From NCBI GenBank assembly GCA_028274465.1, contig CM051455.1, positions 67,973,677-68,037,676 on the forward strand: 64,000 bases of DNA, written 5' to 3'. The notes beneath the pieces are model-generated. The model ran no database searches. It saw only the letters and a list, made by a program, of their open reading frames with translations, and was not told the origin of the DNA. Shown one piece after another: positions 40,850 through 52,944 of the stretch; positions within the stretch are counted from its first letter, which is position 1; every line of letters starts with the position of its first letter. This DNA is from Plantago ovata (lineage: Eukaryota > Streptophyta > Magnoliopsida > Lamiales > Plantaginaceae). A program made the translations under genes and the position numbers.

Positions 40850-43270
40850 ATGTCTTTAGGAGATGCTCCCTTGCTGAAGCTGGAAAATTACGAGAAATGG
40901 CGAAACAACATGATGCTACATCTTGAGGCCATTAGTGATGAGATCTTAACCGTCATTAATGATGGACCTATCAAGATCACTAAGATTGAAAGGAGTTTCC
41001 CTCACAAGACCACTGAAGATGGGAAGGAAACCATCCTTGGCGAACCATCAGATACTGTTGTGCCAAAACCAAGAGAGGAATGGACATCTGACGAAGCTAA
41101 GAGATTCCGTCTTGATGGACAAGCAAGAAATATCATCATCAGATCAACTCCGGATACCATACAGTGCAAACTGTGGGGTGCTAAGACTGCAAAGGAAGCT
41201 TGGAAAATGGTTCAAGATCTTTGTGCTAGATCTGACAAGACCAAGGAAAACAAACTTGAAGTACTTAAATTAAAGTTTCAAAACTTTAAGCAAGGTGCTA
41301 ACGAGTCACTGGAAGACTTGGACTTCAGATTCACAACTCTTGTTAGTGAAATGGCAGCGCTGGGTGTTGGAAATCTTTATTCAGATTCTGAGAAAGTGAA
41401 AACTATCATCAGAAGTTTGAATCAAGAATGGATTCATACTCAGAATTTCTATTATAATCAAGGAATGCCTGACATTACACCAACAGAGTTGTTCTCTCAT
41501 CTTGCTACTGTCAATTATGAGACAAAGCAAAGAGAAAATGTGTTTGCTGAAAAATCGCAAAACATTGCTCTTGCTGCAAAACCGTCATCTTCTGAAAAAA
41601 AGAATGATAAAGAGCCTGCTGATGAAAATGCTTTAGTTGTTAAAAACATGAAGAAGTTCATCAGTAAGGAACTTGAAAGGCGAAAGGCAAAAGAGAAGCT
41701 GAAAAAGCATCTTGGTAACAACTACCATAAGTACAAGAATGATACTAGCTCGCTGAAGAAGCAAGCTCAGCAAGCTACATCATCAGAAGAACCAGCAGTT
41801 GGAAATGATCTATGTTTTTACTGCAAAAAGCCTGGACACTTCAAGGCTAATTGCCCTTTGCTGAAAGGCAAATCTGTTGAAAAGAAGAAGAAGTTCAAAA
41901 GAGCTTTCATTGCTAAAGAAAAGAAGAAGCTTCAAGCAAAAATCGATGCATTGTGCATTGAGACAAGCTCCGAAGACAGTGAGGATGAAAGTTCAGACAC
42001 CGACGATGAAGAAGCCACTCTAGACGTGGAGATTGGCAAAGAAGTGTGTGGAATAGCTATGGAAGCTTATCCAGATGTGTCGAACTACGAAGTCTGCCTC
42101 ATGGACGGTCAGGTAAATAATTCTACCTCTGACTCAGATTCAGAAAGTGAAGACGAGATTGACCTTGACAAGATTCAAGGAGAAATCGAAAGATTTGAGA
42201 AAACTCTCAGCAAAACGCAAGAGAAACTTCAACTTGCTGAAACTCTGACCAAGCAAACTACTGAGAAGTATGTTTTGTTGAAAGAAGAGACAGAAGAAAA
42301 GGATGCTGAAATAAGGCGTCTTAAGAAGTTGATTGCTGAGGCTGCAGAGAAAAATTCTCAAATGGCATTAGAATTAGAAGAGTATCAGTCCTCAATTCTA
42401 AAGTTACTTGCTGAAATCCAAGAAATGAAAAAGATGAAAGTCAATTTCAAATCCTACGTGGAAGCAAGTAATACGCTGACTGAACTAAACTCTTACTTGA
42501 GAGATCCATCTCAGAAAGAAGGTTTAGGAGCAACGTGCGAAGGTGATAACGTATAAATCTTGAGAAAAGATAAATCACCTATCTCCTTTGTACGTACTAC
42601 TGATAGTAGTCCACCAGTAATCTATCAGTTTGGTAAAACTAAGGTTGCTGAAACATGCAATCAAGTACCTATGACCATAAAGCCCGCTGTTGCTACTCAA
42701 AGTAACAAGACTTTAAAAGGAAAACAGGTTGCTGAGAAGCAAACTGGAAAGAAAAAGAATGTCGTGAAGCATTCCGCCAAACAAGTTGCTAAAAAGCAAG
42801 TTGTTAAGTCTAAAGGCAAGATTACCAAAAGTAATCAGAAGTCCTTTGTTGACAAACCTAAATCAAGTAAGGTTGTTGATGCTAAAGCTCAGCATTCTCC
42901 AAAGAGTGGACTCGGTTTCAAAACCAAGCAAAGTCAACTCTTTCATGAGTATAAGCAAAGTCAGCAAAGATACTTCAAAGAGATGAAGAAAACCAAGCCT
43001 AAGAGTTCTGAAAAGACTCCCAATGCTAGGACTAGAAGGAACCTTGCTAGAAAAGAACTTACTGAAAAGTATGTTCAGCAAAAAGGTCAACAGAGCAAGA
43101 CACCACATCAGAAAGTGGATTTGACCAGCACGAGTCAAAAGTCTTTCAGCTCAAATCCTCCTAGTTCCTCAGCAAGTAGAAAACAAGTCAAAGTTGAAAA
43201 ACTTCAGACTTGGGTTTCCACTGGACGCATTCTTGAACATGTTAATGGACATCCATCTTTGGATAATTAA
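40850..43270 (+). pseudogene. gag: gag of element C, one nonsense codon
   Basis: ATG 40850 starts MSLGDAPLLKLENYEKWRNN, and codon 18 is CGA, intact. The frame runs 568 residues through the gag domain, zinc knuckle (CFYCKKPGHFKANC) and coiled coil to TAA 42556, where element A reads GAA. It then reopens in the same frame to 43270 (basic tail). The first product would be a gag lacking only the basic tail, so particle formation may still be possible; that is inference. Confidence 0.88.
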
Positions 43271-43275
43271 CTTGT

Positions 43276-45267
43276 TTGCTCTTGATTGTGCAGACTGCAG
43301 CCACGGAGACAAACGATGCAATCTGGCACTTTGATAGTGGTTGTGGAAAGCACATGACGGGCAACAAGATGATAATCAAGGTCCAAGTCCTGGCGCTACT
43401 CAATTAAAACTAAATACTGGCGAAACTCCAGTAATTGAGCCACAAACTCAATTGAAACAACTATCTACTGGTGAAACTCCAGTCGTTGAGTCTGAAGCGT
43501 TGCCATCAGCAACCACTCAACAAAAAGGAAGTGAAGCTACTGACAAAGGCTCAAAAGTCGGTCAACTTGATGAATCTGAGGATGATGACGACTTGACAGA
43601 AAATGAAGATGAACAATCCAAGCAAGACCCAAAAGTCGTTCAGATTCCTCCTCCTAATTATCTCACTTATGAAGGAGATTCATTAAGGGCCGAGTTGCTT
43701 TTACGAGATGATCAGTTTGCTACTAAACTTAAGGCTCACTCCTTGACACCTAATTTAGTGCCGTTCCCAAGAGTTGAGGAGTTTACTCCCAGAATTCTAG
43801 CACTAAAGCAAGTCCATGATGCCTGCAAAGCTGAAGATGAGGCATTGCTTGCTGAGAGCCCACTTGACATTGGAAAGATATTGGCTACAGTGCTGAGACG
43901 CACTACAACTTTAACCATAGCTCAGAAAGACATCAGTCTTTATCACAAGAGCTATGAAGAAGATGTAAGTCAAGCTCTCTTGCTTGCAATGAATGCTCTT
44001 GTCAAGGCTCAGAATATTATGGATGAGAAGGCCGCAACAGAGAAAAGACATGAAGAGAACATGATGAATATTCAAAAAGAGTTGTCAACAATGAACTCTG
44101 ACCAACAAGCAATCATCATGAAGTATAACAGTCTCAACACTCTTGCTGAAAACAACAATGAGTTTTATTCTCTGCACATCACTCCGATGTTGCAATCCAT
44201 GTCTAAGGGGGAAAAGAAGACTAGAAAAAGCAATCAAACCCCTCCTACTCCTGCTGCTGATGCGCCACTTCCATTAGAACCTCTTGCTGAAAGAGAGCAA
44301 AGTTCTAAAAGACAAGCAAAATCTGAGTTAAATTCAGCAAGTACCAAAAAGAGAAAAACCGCTGCTGAAACTCAAGATTTCTGTCACACTGAAAGTCATC
44401 ACAATCTGAATGAAGATGATGAAGAAGATGATGACAATCAAACAATAGCTCAAGCCATAAGAGCTAGACCCTTAACAGCCATAACTCCGTCTGGCCACTC
44501 AAGGCATTTTTCGTCTGACTCTTCAGCAAGAGATCAAGACAATGCTAAATCAAGAATAAGAAGGCAAAGACAGGAAGAGAAAAGGCTGGCCAGCATTGCT
44601 ATTGGCTCCGGCATTGAATATACTAAGACCAGCAATGAGGAAACCACTCAGAATGTAATAAGAAACATTCATGGTTGCTGGATTTAAAGCTGGAAGACTT
44701 GCTGGTAATGTGTTCTTTCCTACAGCCATTTTGAATCAAATGTTCAAATGGATTGAACTCAAGGTCCAAAGAAATCAAAGGGAAGAATCCCTCCCAAGAA
44801 ATGTTGCTGGGAAATGGTTGAATCTAGAGGTCCATGTAAGAAGAGTTGCCATTGGTAAGACATACAAGCAAGAACCAAATCTGATCAAACCACCTGGCAT
44901 TGCTTACTACGCTGACCCAGTAACAAAGAAACCTAAGAAGAAACTTGGATTGATTCCTTATGAGTACTTCTATCTCACTGCTAAGGATCAAGAAGAAGAT
45001 CTTCTCTGGTTAAGAAAGATTCATCCGAGAAGCATTTCAGATACACAACTTCTCCATGCCAGCAATTGGGGCATGCATTTGTGGGTAATTAATTACATGG
45101 AAATGAATGCTGAAAAGCATCATCATATTGCCTGCAAAAATGCAAGAATTCTTCAACTACAAGTCCGTAGGCTTCTGGAAAACTACGAGAAGGATTGTGT
45201 TGAATTCACTGCACTTGCTGAGAAGAGTGTAAGAGAGATTTTGAGAAAATCCTCTGAAAGAGCTTAA
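43276..45267 (+). pseudogene. Protease stub fused to ORF3 C-terminal half
   Basis: The protease motif DSGCGKHMTG is reached at about 43331-43360, then the sequence jumps to ORF3 (QGPSPGA) near 43370. The two reading frames do not match at the join. A second loss just after 43393 removes the stretch equal to A 16051-16460. ORF3 frame 43341-44687 encodes the repeats, coiled coil and basic cluster; a one-base loss at about 44684 shifts to 44671-45267, which encodes the conserved C-terminal domain ending in TAA 45267. Confidence 0.85.
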
Positions 45268-45513
45268 GTCCCTGCAATAGTTTTTGTTAAAGTTTTTGTT
45301 TGCTGATTCCTTGTTATCTATGCTTTCTTGTAAAATTCCGATTGATAACTTTCAGCAATGAATTCTTTTTTACTCTTATTGATTTTTGATTATGCAACTT
45401 ACTTATGCTTACTGTTTATTTATTCAAGTATGCTTGCATTAATCATCTGATTTATTCAACATCAGAAACCTCTAAAAGGGTAACAATTAATTTAGCCATG
45501 GATTGCTAACATC

Positions 45514-45526
45514 AAAAAGGGGGAAA
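45514..45526 (+). other. Polypurine tract of element C
   Basis: AAAAAGGGGGAAA, two bases before the 3' LTR. Confidence 0.9.
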
Positions 45527-45528
45527 TT

Positions 45529-47174
45529 TGTTAGGAAACTTGTAATTTTGATGAGAAATTAACCATGCTAAATTAAGAACAGTCCAGTAACTAGTACTCT
45601 TAAGGTCCATCGGAATTTAGAATTTTAAGGACATTGTAAAAGAGGAACGTTTGCTGATGACTTAGTTAGGTGTTAGATAAGTTATTTCTTTTGCGTATGA
45701 TGTATTTTATTTTCTGAAAAGAAAATATCTTATTGATGCTTAGCTTTAATGAATCTTTTTCTGAAAAGAAAATGACCTGTTGAAGCATTTGCTGAACATA
45801 TATTTTGTTTATTACAAACAAATTATTGAAGCAAATATAGAAACCGGTCAGAATCTTGAAGACTTTTTCAAGATCTGAAGACTTGAAGAATTCGAAGACT
45901 TGAAGACTTGAAGATTGCTGAAGACTGGTAAGGCACGTGTTGCTCAGAAAGTGGAATTTTCAGCAACAACATTGCATAAGTGAAAATCTGAAAGACAGAG
46001 TAGGTTGTGCTTGCTGAAACTGAGAATGAACACTTGCTGATGAACATATGTGACCTCTTGCTGAATGTACGTGAATTTACGCTCCAATGGTACTGTTTGA
46101 ATTCTATTCAAATGTGCATTTAATGCAAAGCTTACACGCGAAGGACATGAAGACTAGAAGACAAACAAAGTTGCTGCTGAAAGTACAAAAGCAAGATAGT
46201 GACATGTTAAGGAACAAAATCCTTAGGATTTGAAATTCAAACGGCTCCTTACTTGCACTATAAATAGAGGTCATCCGGCAAAGAGTTGAAGTGTGTCAAC
46301 AACGTGATCAAACTCTCACTTGTGCTTAAAAACTCACAAACCTTCAAACACTCTTACTGCCATTGATCCGTTCCAAGACTTAAAGCTTGAAAAAGCTACT
46401 TGTGAAGAAGTAGAACAAACTCGGCTAAGAAATTAGTTAAGTGTTCTTTCTTTCGAACAAGAACAAGTCTTGACACCAGAAACAATCAAACTTGCTTACT
46501 GCAAAGTATCCCAAGTTGTGTTTCTTAGATTACTTGTTGTAACTGAATAAGTTATAATTAAGTCATCTCACCCCAAAACTCTCTAACTGAAAATACACCC
46601 TTTCAGGCGTGATATTCAGGGGGAACTTAATAATCGAGCAAAGTTTTGCTGATTAAAAGTACCAAGTTTGGTGGAGAACAAGGTTGAGTTCTCTAGTTTA
46701 GGTTGGAGACAAAGCAAGTGTGCTTTGGTTTCTGTTGAATCGCTTTAGATAGGAGATTGTAAGGAACCTCAATCATATCTTAGTGGATTCAGTCCTAGAA
46801 AGGACAAAGTGGATTAGTTGAGAGATTACGCCACTCTCAGATACCACTATAAAAGCGTTTGTGTGATTTACTTACTGCATTTAGCTTTCAGCAAATTATA
46901 TCTGTTTGTACACAGTAACTCACTTCACTTGCTGAAACCCTTTACTTGCTAAAAGAGCACTTATTGTTTCAAATACTTCCGCTCTCTGATTTTAAGTATC
47001 AGCAAACTAAGCTACTGTAAAGTAACTTACGCTTGCTGAGAAAGTTAAGTATCAGCAACCTCATTTCTGAAAAGAAATAAGTACTTGCTGAGAAAGTTTT
47101 TAAACATCAAAAGTTTGAAAAGACTATTCACCCCCCCCCCTCTAGTCTTTTCTTGTTGTTTAAAGGGACCAACA
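45529..47174 (+). repeat. 3' LTR of element C
   Basis: It matches 39119-40737, with a longer CTTGAAGA-type repeat at about 45875-45920. The TATA box is at 46259-46266. Confidence 0.93.
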
Positions 47175-49694
47175 AATAGTATTAACTAAAGATAAAGTTT
47201 CAGATAGAGAAGTTTTGCCTATTTCTGAGTTAACTACCTGTTGAAGAATGACCTGTGGTGACTCAGTCCTTTCAACATTGTTGGCTTCTTCAGTATCTGG
47301 GACCAAATCTTCAGCAGACTTCTTCTCATGCACTATTTGAGAAAGTTGTGTAGTATCAACAATCTCCTTTGTCTCTGGATGGACAGGTTGAGCAGAAGTA
47401 TCTTGACCTCTCAGTTCACTACTTGTCATGAAGAGATCCACTGATTTGTTGGAGTTATCATCAATCTCCATATCCATTTTCTAGCTTAGATCAGTAAGTA
47501 CCAGTTGGATCTTTTCTACTTACGTGGAGGGCCTTTTTCAGTCTCGGTCCACAACTGTTCCTTGGAAGTTTAGGAATCGATGGCTACGAGTTCTGGATCT
47601 CTTTCTTACTTTGGAGTTCAAAGTCTCACACATCTACTGTGAAGGGAATGGGGTGGCGGACACTCTTTCTAACTATCACTCGCATGGTGTATGGCTCCAC
47701 CAGCTCGATGTTATTGCTCCTCAGGTTGCCAGAGATATGTCTGGGCAGCCTTACTATAGGATCACGCAGCTTTAACGCTCAGGCACTCTTTTTCCCACCT
47801 GTAGGTTTTTCCCACAGGGTTTTACTATAGGTCGGTTTTAACGAGGCCCGCGGCTGCAACCAGGGATCAATTTCCCTGGGTTTTAGTTTTGCTTTGTCAT
47901 CTTTTTCACTTAAGCCGTGTGTGGCTTTTTGTTATTGCTACTACTTAAACGTTTTGTACTTTTCAACTTTTTTCAATATATGCTTTATTCATTCAAAAAA
48001 AAAAAAAGTTGGATCTTTTCTATTGAAGTAGGCGGTGAACTAGGTCTTGCATTCTCAGCATCATGTGATGCGTCTTCGAATGATACTTCGTTTTGAGTTT
48101 CAGCAAACTCAACGTTTTGAACAGTTGATGTCTTAGCAACTGTTTCTTCAGCAACATGTGTTGTTTCAGCAACTTCTCTTTGTGGACTAGTTGCTTGTTC
48201 AGCAACTATTTCTTTCTCACCTGTTGCTTTGTTAGCAACATCTTCAACAAGTGCAGCCTTTCGTACGTCTGCAGCAATATCACTTGCTGGTTCAAGTGTT
48301 GTATCATCTAGATTATCTACTACGTAGATATCATCGATTCTTTCTAAGGCAGGATTTGCATTTCCACTGCCTTGTAGTTTTTCTTCAGTAACTGTATCCA
48401 AGGCGATTGGATTTATAGAAGTGTCAGCAGGTACTTCTACGTCAATTACTTGAGTAGATTTCTTTTCAGCAACTACTGTAGTATCATCGTCGGGGATTTC
48501 ATGAACGACATGAACTGACTTCCTAGCTGTTGTTTTCTTCCTTGGGAAGGTTTTTTTCCTTGTTTTCTTTGGAACAGGACCAGCTGATGACGCTGCAGTC
48601 TGAGTGTCATCATCAGCTTTTCTCTTCTTGCTTCTCTTGTTGGGTGCTTTAGTGTCAGCAACCATAGCAGTCTCAACAACGTTTGAGTCTGTTGCTTTCT
48701 TTGATTTCTTTTCATCTGCATCCACGGGCTTGTGCAGATTGTAGAAAGATCTACCCACGTTACATACTGACTTGTTTATAGGCAGTGGGTTTCTAAGCTT
48801 AATCTTGAAGTGTGTCAAGATATAGCAGATCTTTAATCCGTACATACTTGGGTACATAGGTGAGACAGTGTTGTCTTCTACCTTGACCTTGAACTTAACA
48901 ATACAATCAACAAGTCTGTTGAAGAGGTATTTTGCCCAGTTTATGTCTGATCCATTTTCGTGGATATGTTTCATCAAGGACCATCTTTTCAGGCCTACTT
49001 GATCGATTCCTCCGACTTGAGAGTCTATGACTTTGATGAGCATCAAGGCTACTAGTCCTAGAGAGTAAGAGAGATGCTTTCTCTTTGTAAATTTTATCCC
49101 AATTTACAGGGGCAATTTTATTTTCTTCATGAAATTATTCCTAACATCACTGTAAAAGGCTTTAATTTCATCCTCTGTAGCAGTGATGTCATCTATAGTT
49201 CTAGTGGTTGGAATCTAAAAGATTGTAGCTAAATCAATCCATTTCAGGATGATTTGTCTTCCTTGAACAGTAGTTGAAATCACTTTTTCAATGACTCCAT
49301 GTTCATCTGTCACTGACTGGATTTCAGCATTGTTATAGAATTCCATTGTATCCACCATACTCACCTTTTTTCGATGAGCAGTGATAAACAGAAGTAAACC
49401 TTGTTGGTTTATGTACATCAAGGCTTCAAGGTTTTCAGCCGCCAGTTCGTCTTCATAGAATTGTCTAATGTACTTCTCTTTTGAAAAACCTCCCCACTGC
49501 ATCATCTGTTCACACTTTTCAGCGTTTAGAAATGCAGGAGGCATGGGTCTCTGAGAGATTCTGTCGTTTGACAGAACGATCTTTACAGCCGGAGTTTGTA
49601 CCGGAGTTCCAGCCGGAGTAGCAGTAGTGCTTGTTCCAACACTGTTTGTCTTGGAGGCCTTAGAAATCCTTGAGGTTAGTCTTTTGGGAGCCAT
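47175..49694 (-). pseudogene. ORF3 of element D, N-terminal half
   Basis: ATG 49694 gives MAPKRLTSRISKAS and the conserved domain (MQWGGFSKEKYIRQFYE, FITAHRKKVSMVDTMEFYNN, LKWIDLATIF) to 49215. A stop and shift lie between 49214 and 49047. The frame 49046-48010 holds HIHENGSDINWAKYLFNRLVD, NPLPINKSVCNVGRSFYN and basic clusters. The LINE tail interrupts it at 47519-48007. The last piece (47477-47175) ends in the first intron-like segment (GTAGTTAAC...), cut by element C. Confidence 0.82.
47519..48007 (+). mobile_element. 5'-truncated LINE insertion
   Basis: A poly-A of about 13 residues ends at 48007 and the insert is flanked by GTTGGATCTTTTCTA (47504-47518 and 48008-48022), a 15-bp TSD. ORF 47524-47775 encodes the end of an RNase H domain (VSHIYCEGNGVADTLSNY) and is followed by a 3' UTR typical of plant LINEs. 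Only the last 0.5 kb was copied, as is usual for LINEs. Confidence 0.92.
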
Positions 49695-49840
49695 CTTATA
49701 TAGTAAGAGAATGAGGGGGCAAAGGTACGGGTAAGATGCTTTTTGACCGTAGGTACAGTGTTCTCAGAGCATAGGCTAGAAATTTTGCAGAGAAAATGAA
49801 ATTTGGGAGTTAAAGAATTTTGTCTTATGTTCAACTCCTC

Positions 49841-49849
49841 TTATTTATA
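49841..49849 (-). promoter_or_regulatory. Putative internal promoter of ORF3 in element D
   Basis: Minus-strand TATAAATAA lies about 150 bases before ATG 49694, in the same place as TATATAAA in A. Confidence 0.45.
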
Positions 49850-50280
49850 GTATCTCCGTTTGTGTGAGAAGCTCAATGGGTTTGAGTTCTCAGCAAGGGC
49901 AAAACAGAGAACATTGAGTTAGTGGTGTACTTTGCATTTAATGCGTGCAGGTCCACTAACTTGAAACCGTCAGAGCGTGTTTTTACTTTATGATATTAAT
50001 CGTTGGATCAACAACTAACTTTAATCAATGGCCACGATTGAGTTTCATGTCATGATTATTATCGAGTGTATTTGTGCCAAGATTAACGTCACAATATATT
50101 TTACCTTTAATCAAGGGATTTTCTCCATTACTTTAGTAAAAATAGTTTGCTGAAGTAAAAGAGAATCATTTCAGCGAAAATTTGAACTTTCTGACTTTAG
50201 CACTTACTTATCCAGTAATCAAGCCTTGTATTTGCTGAAAATTCCCCCTTAATTTTATATCTCTTTTATTTAAGACCAAA

Positions 50281-50661
50281 AGAGTTTCTAAGTTCCCGTC
50301 TCAGTAAGTTCTTTTTCTTATGAGATATTAAGGTAATGTCTTTTAGTAAAAACACATAAGCTCTTTACTGAGTTCCCGTCTCAGTATGCATCTTTGATAC
50401 TTGAATACATGTTTCAGTATCCTTGATTATCTGAATACCCATTTAGTAATCCATAGATTTTTCTTACTGAATACCCGTTTCAGCAAGTGACCAAGTTTCC
50501 TAACAAATACCCTATTTTGAAGGATTTTCTTGTTGAATGCCTGTTTCAGCAATCACTTATATTCAATCATGTTTTAGAACCAAACACATAAAGGGGATTT
50601 TCAAGGGATATTATAAATCTTAAGCAACTATTGGCTTGCTGGATACCCGTTTAAGCAATCA
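50281..50661 (-). other. Hairpin array of element D
   Basis: Minus-strand equivalents of the array in A are present between RNase H and ORF3. Loops include ACGGGTA, ACAGGCA, ATGGGTA, ACATGTA and ACGGGAA. Stems have changed in pairs: unit 4 closes GAA/TTC where A has GAG/CTC; unit 5 GATTA/TAATC where A has GATTG/CAATC; unit 7 ATACTGAG/CTCAGTA where A has TTCTGAA/TTCAGAA; unit 8 closes G-C where A has T-A. Confidence 0.75.
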
Positions 50662-50677
50662 ATCAATTGTACCCTTT

Positions 50678-52329
50678 TTATTGAGGTAGTTCAATCAATC
50701 CAAGGTTATACCTTAGCATTGCAAACCTATTATCTGGAAGGGGCTTGGTAAAGATGTCAGCAAGTTGATCATCAGTACCTATCTTTACAACCTCAATGTC
50801 TCCTTTTTTCACATGGTCTCTAATAAAATGGTGTCTAATATCAATGTGCTTTGTTCTTGAGTGAAACTTAGGATTTTGCGTGATAGCAATAGCACTTGTA
50901 TTATCACAAAAGATTGCTATTTTCTTTGCAGAAATACCATAATCTCTTAGTTGTTGTTGAATCCATAGGATTTGAGCAGTACAACGACCAGCCGCAATGT
51001 ATTCAGATTCAGTGGATGAATTGGCCACACAGGTTTGCTTCTTGTTGAACCATGAAATTAATCTTGTACCTAGAAACTGACAAGTTCCAGAGGTACTTTT
51101 TTTATCAAGGGTTGATCCACCATGGTCAGCATGTGAATAACCAACCAATTCTGATCCAGAATCTTTTGGATACCATAATCCAACACTGACTGTGCCTTTG
51201 ACAAATTTCAGTATCTTAAGTGCCTTTTTGTAGTGTGATTCTCTTGGATCAGATTGGAATCTTGCACACACACAAACAACATACTGAATGTCAGGCCTAC
51301 TTACTGTTAGATACAGAAAGGAACTAATGAGCTTCCTACTTGTGTTCATCAAAACTTTTATCTTGTTTAGTATAGCCCAATTTGGTACCAACGCTCATGG
51401 GGATCTTTTCAGGTTTCTCTTCCTCTTTGATCCTGAACTTTATGAGCATTTCCTTTGCATACTTTGCTTGATTTGTGAATATTCCATCTTTGAGTTGCTT
51501 GACTTGCAATCCTAGGAAATAATTCAATTTGCCCATCATACTCATTTCAAACTTGTTTGTCATGAGTTTGGCAAAATCAACACAAAGTTGATTGTCCTTA
51601 GATCCAAATATTATGTCATCCACATAAATCTGGACTAAGAGTAATTTACCGTCATGGTTCATGGTAAATAAGGTCTTGTCAACCTCACCTTTCTTGAAAC
51701 CATTATCCAGCAAGAACTTAGCTAAGGTATCATACCAAGCTCTAGGTGCTTTCTTTAGACCATATACAACTTTCTGAAGCTTGTATACCATCTTGGTTTC
51801 TGAGGGAAGTTCAAAGCCAGGGGTTGTTCTAGGTAGACTTCTTCAACAAGTTCACCATTTAGGAATGCACTTTTAACATCCATTTGATAAACAATGAAGT
51901 CATTATGAGCAGCAAAGGCTAAGAAAAGTCTAATAGCATCCAATCTTGCAACTGGTGCATAAGACTCATCATAGTCCAATCCTTCAGTCTGACAGTAACC
52001 TTGAGCAAGTAACGTGCTTTGTTCCTTGTTACTTCTCCAGACTCACTCAGCTTGTTTCTGAACACCCACTTTGTACCAATTGCTTTCTTTCCTTCAGCAA
52101 GGGGTACAAGTTTCCATACTTTGTTCCTTTCAAATTGATCCAGTTCTTCTTGCATTGCTTTGATCCATTCAGAATGCTTTAAAACTTCTTCTATGGTCTT
52201 GGGCTCAATTTCTGAAACAAAGAAAGAGAACAAAGCTTCTACTTCAATGACATTTGCTTCTTCGGCAAGTTCTTGATTAGTAGACACTTTGGATCTAGTC
52301 ACGTGGCGTTTGTCAATATCACCAATCAT
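50678..52329 (-). pseudogene. pol: pol of element D (RT and RNase H only)
   Basis: RT runs from 52329 ([30 protein letters not shown]) with a frame break near 52010 and another near 51830; YVDD lies near 51625. A small loss near 51337 shifts into the last RT part and RNase H (51391-50678: SHADHGGS, STESEYIAA, CDNTSAI, ending at 50678). The first two breaks are the same as in B. The sequence just before 52329 joins gag directly. Confidence 0.88.
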
Positions 52330-52658
52330 ATACGTAGAGGGATGACTTCTTCTTCTTTTCAGTAGACTTCCCTTTCAGTAAGGGACAGTTTGCTTTGAAG
52401 TGTCCAGGCTTTTTGCAATAAAAACAAAGATCATTGCCGACTGCTGGTTCTTCAGGAGAGTTTGCTTGCTGAGCTTGCTTGTTCATCGAGCTAGCTTCTT
52501 GTTGTACTTATGGTAGTTGTTACCAAGATGTTTTTTTCTGCTTCTCTTTTGCTTTTCGCCTTTCAAGTTCCTTGCAGATGAATTTCTTCATGTTTCTAAC
52601 TGCAAGAGCATTTTCATCAGTAGGCTCTTTGTCACTCTTCTTTTCAGAAGATAAAGGC

Positions 52659-52939
52659 TGTAACGACCCGACCAATCCGGCCGGCGTGGTTACTCATGGG
52701 CGCTCTCCGGGGTGATATGCTGGCCCCACAGACCAACACGGGTTCTAATTTGCGCACTTTGTCCTCACTCATGCGCGCACCGGGAACTTCACAGTGGGTC
52801 ACCCATCCTAGAATTGCTCCAGAGCAAGCACGCTTAACTCTGAAGTTCTTCTAGGTGGATTCCCGAAAAGAAAGGTGCACCTTGATGGTATGAGTAGCGT
52901 TCTCAACCCTTTTAAACTTCTGAAATCTGGGGCGTTACA
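52659..52939 (-). mobile_element. Cassandra-type LTR with 5S rRNA promoter sequence
   Basis: On the minus strand it starts TGTAACGCC and ends GTCGTTACA. The region 52862-52795 matches the internal promoter part of plant 5S rRNA genes (AGTTAAGCGTGCTTG, then CTAGGATGGGTGACC). Cassandra elements are known TRIMs whose LTRs carry 5S sequence. Only one LTR of this type is present. Confidence 0.85.
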
Positions 52940-52944
52940 ATTTT

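Larger units (their letters stand above)
39119..47174 (+). mobile_element. Copia element C, young, internally deleted
   Basis: LTRs at 39119-40737 and 45529-47174 are almost identical. The TSD AATAG is at 39114-39118 and 47175-47179. It has primer site, gag, the first residues of protease, then the second half of ORF3 and the polypurine tract. Integrase, RT, RNase H, the hairpin array and the first part of ORF3 are gone. It is inserted in the first intron-like segment of D's ORF3. It must have moved with enzymes supplied by another copy. Confidence 0.93.
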
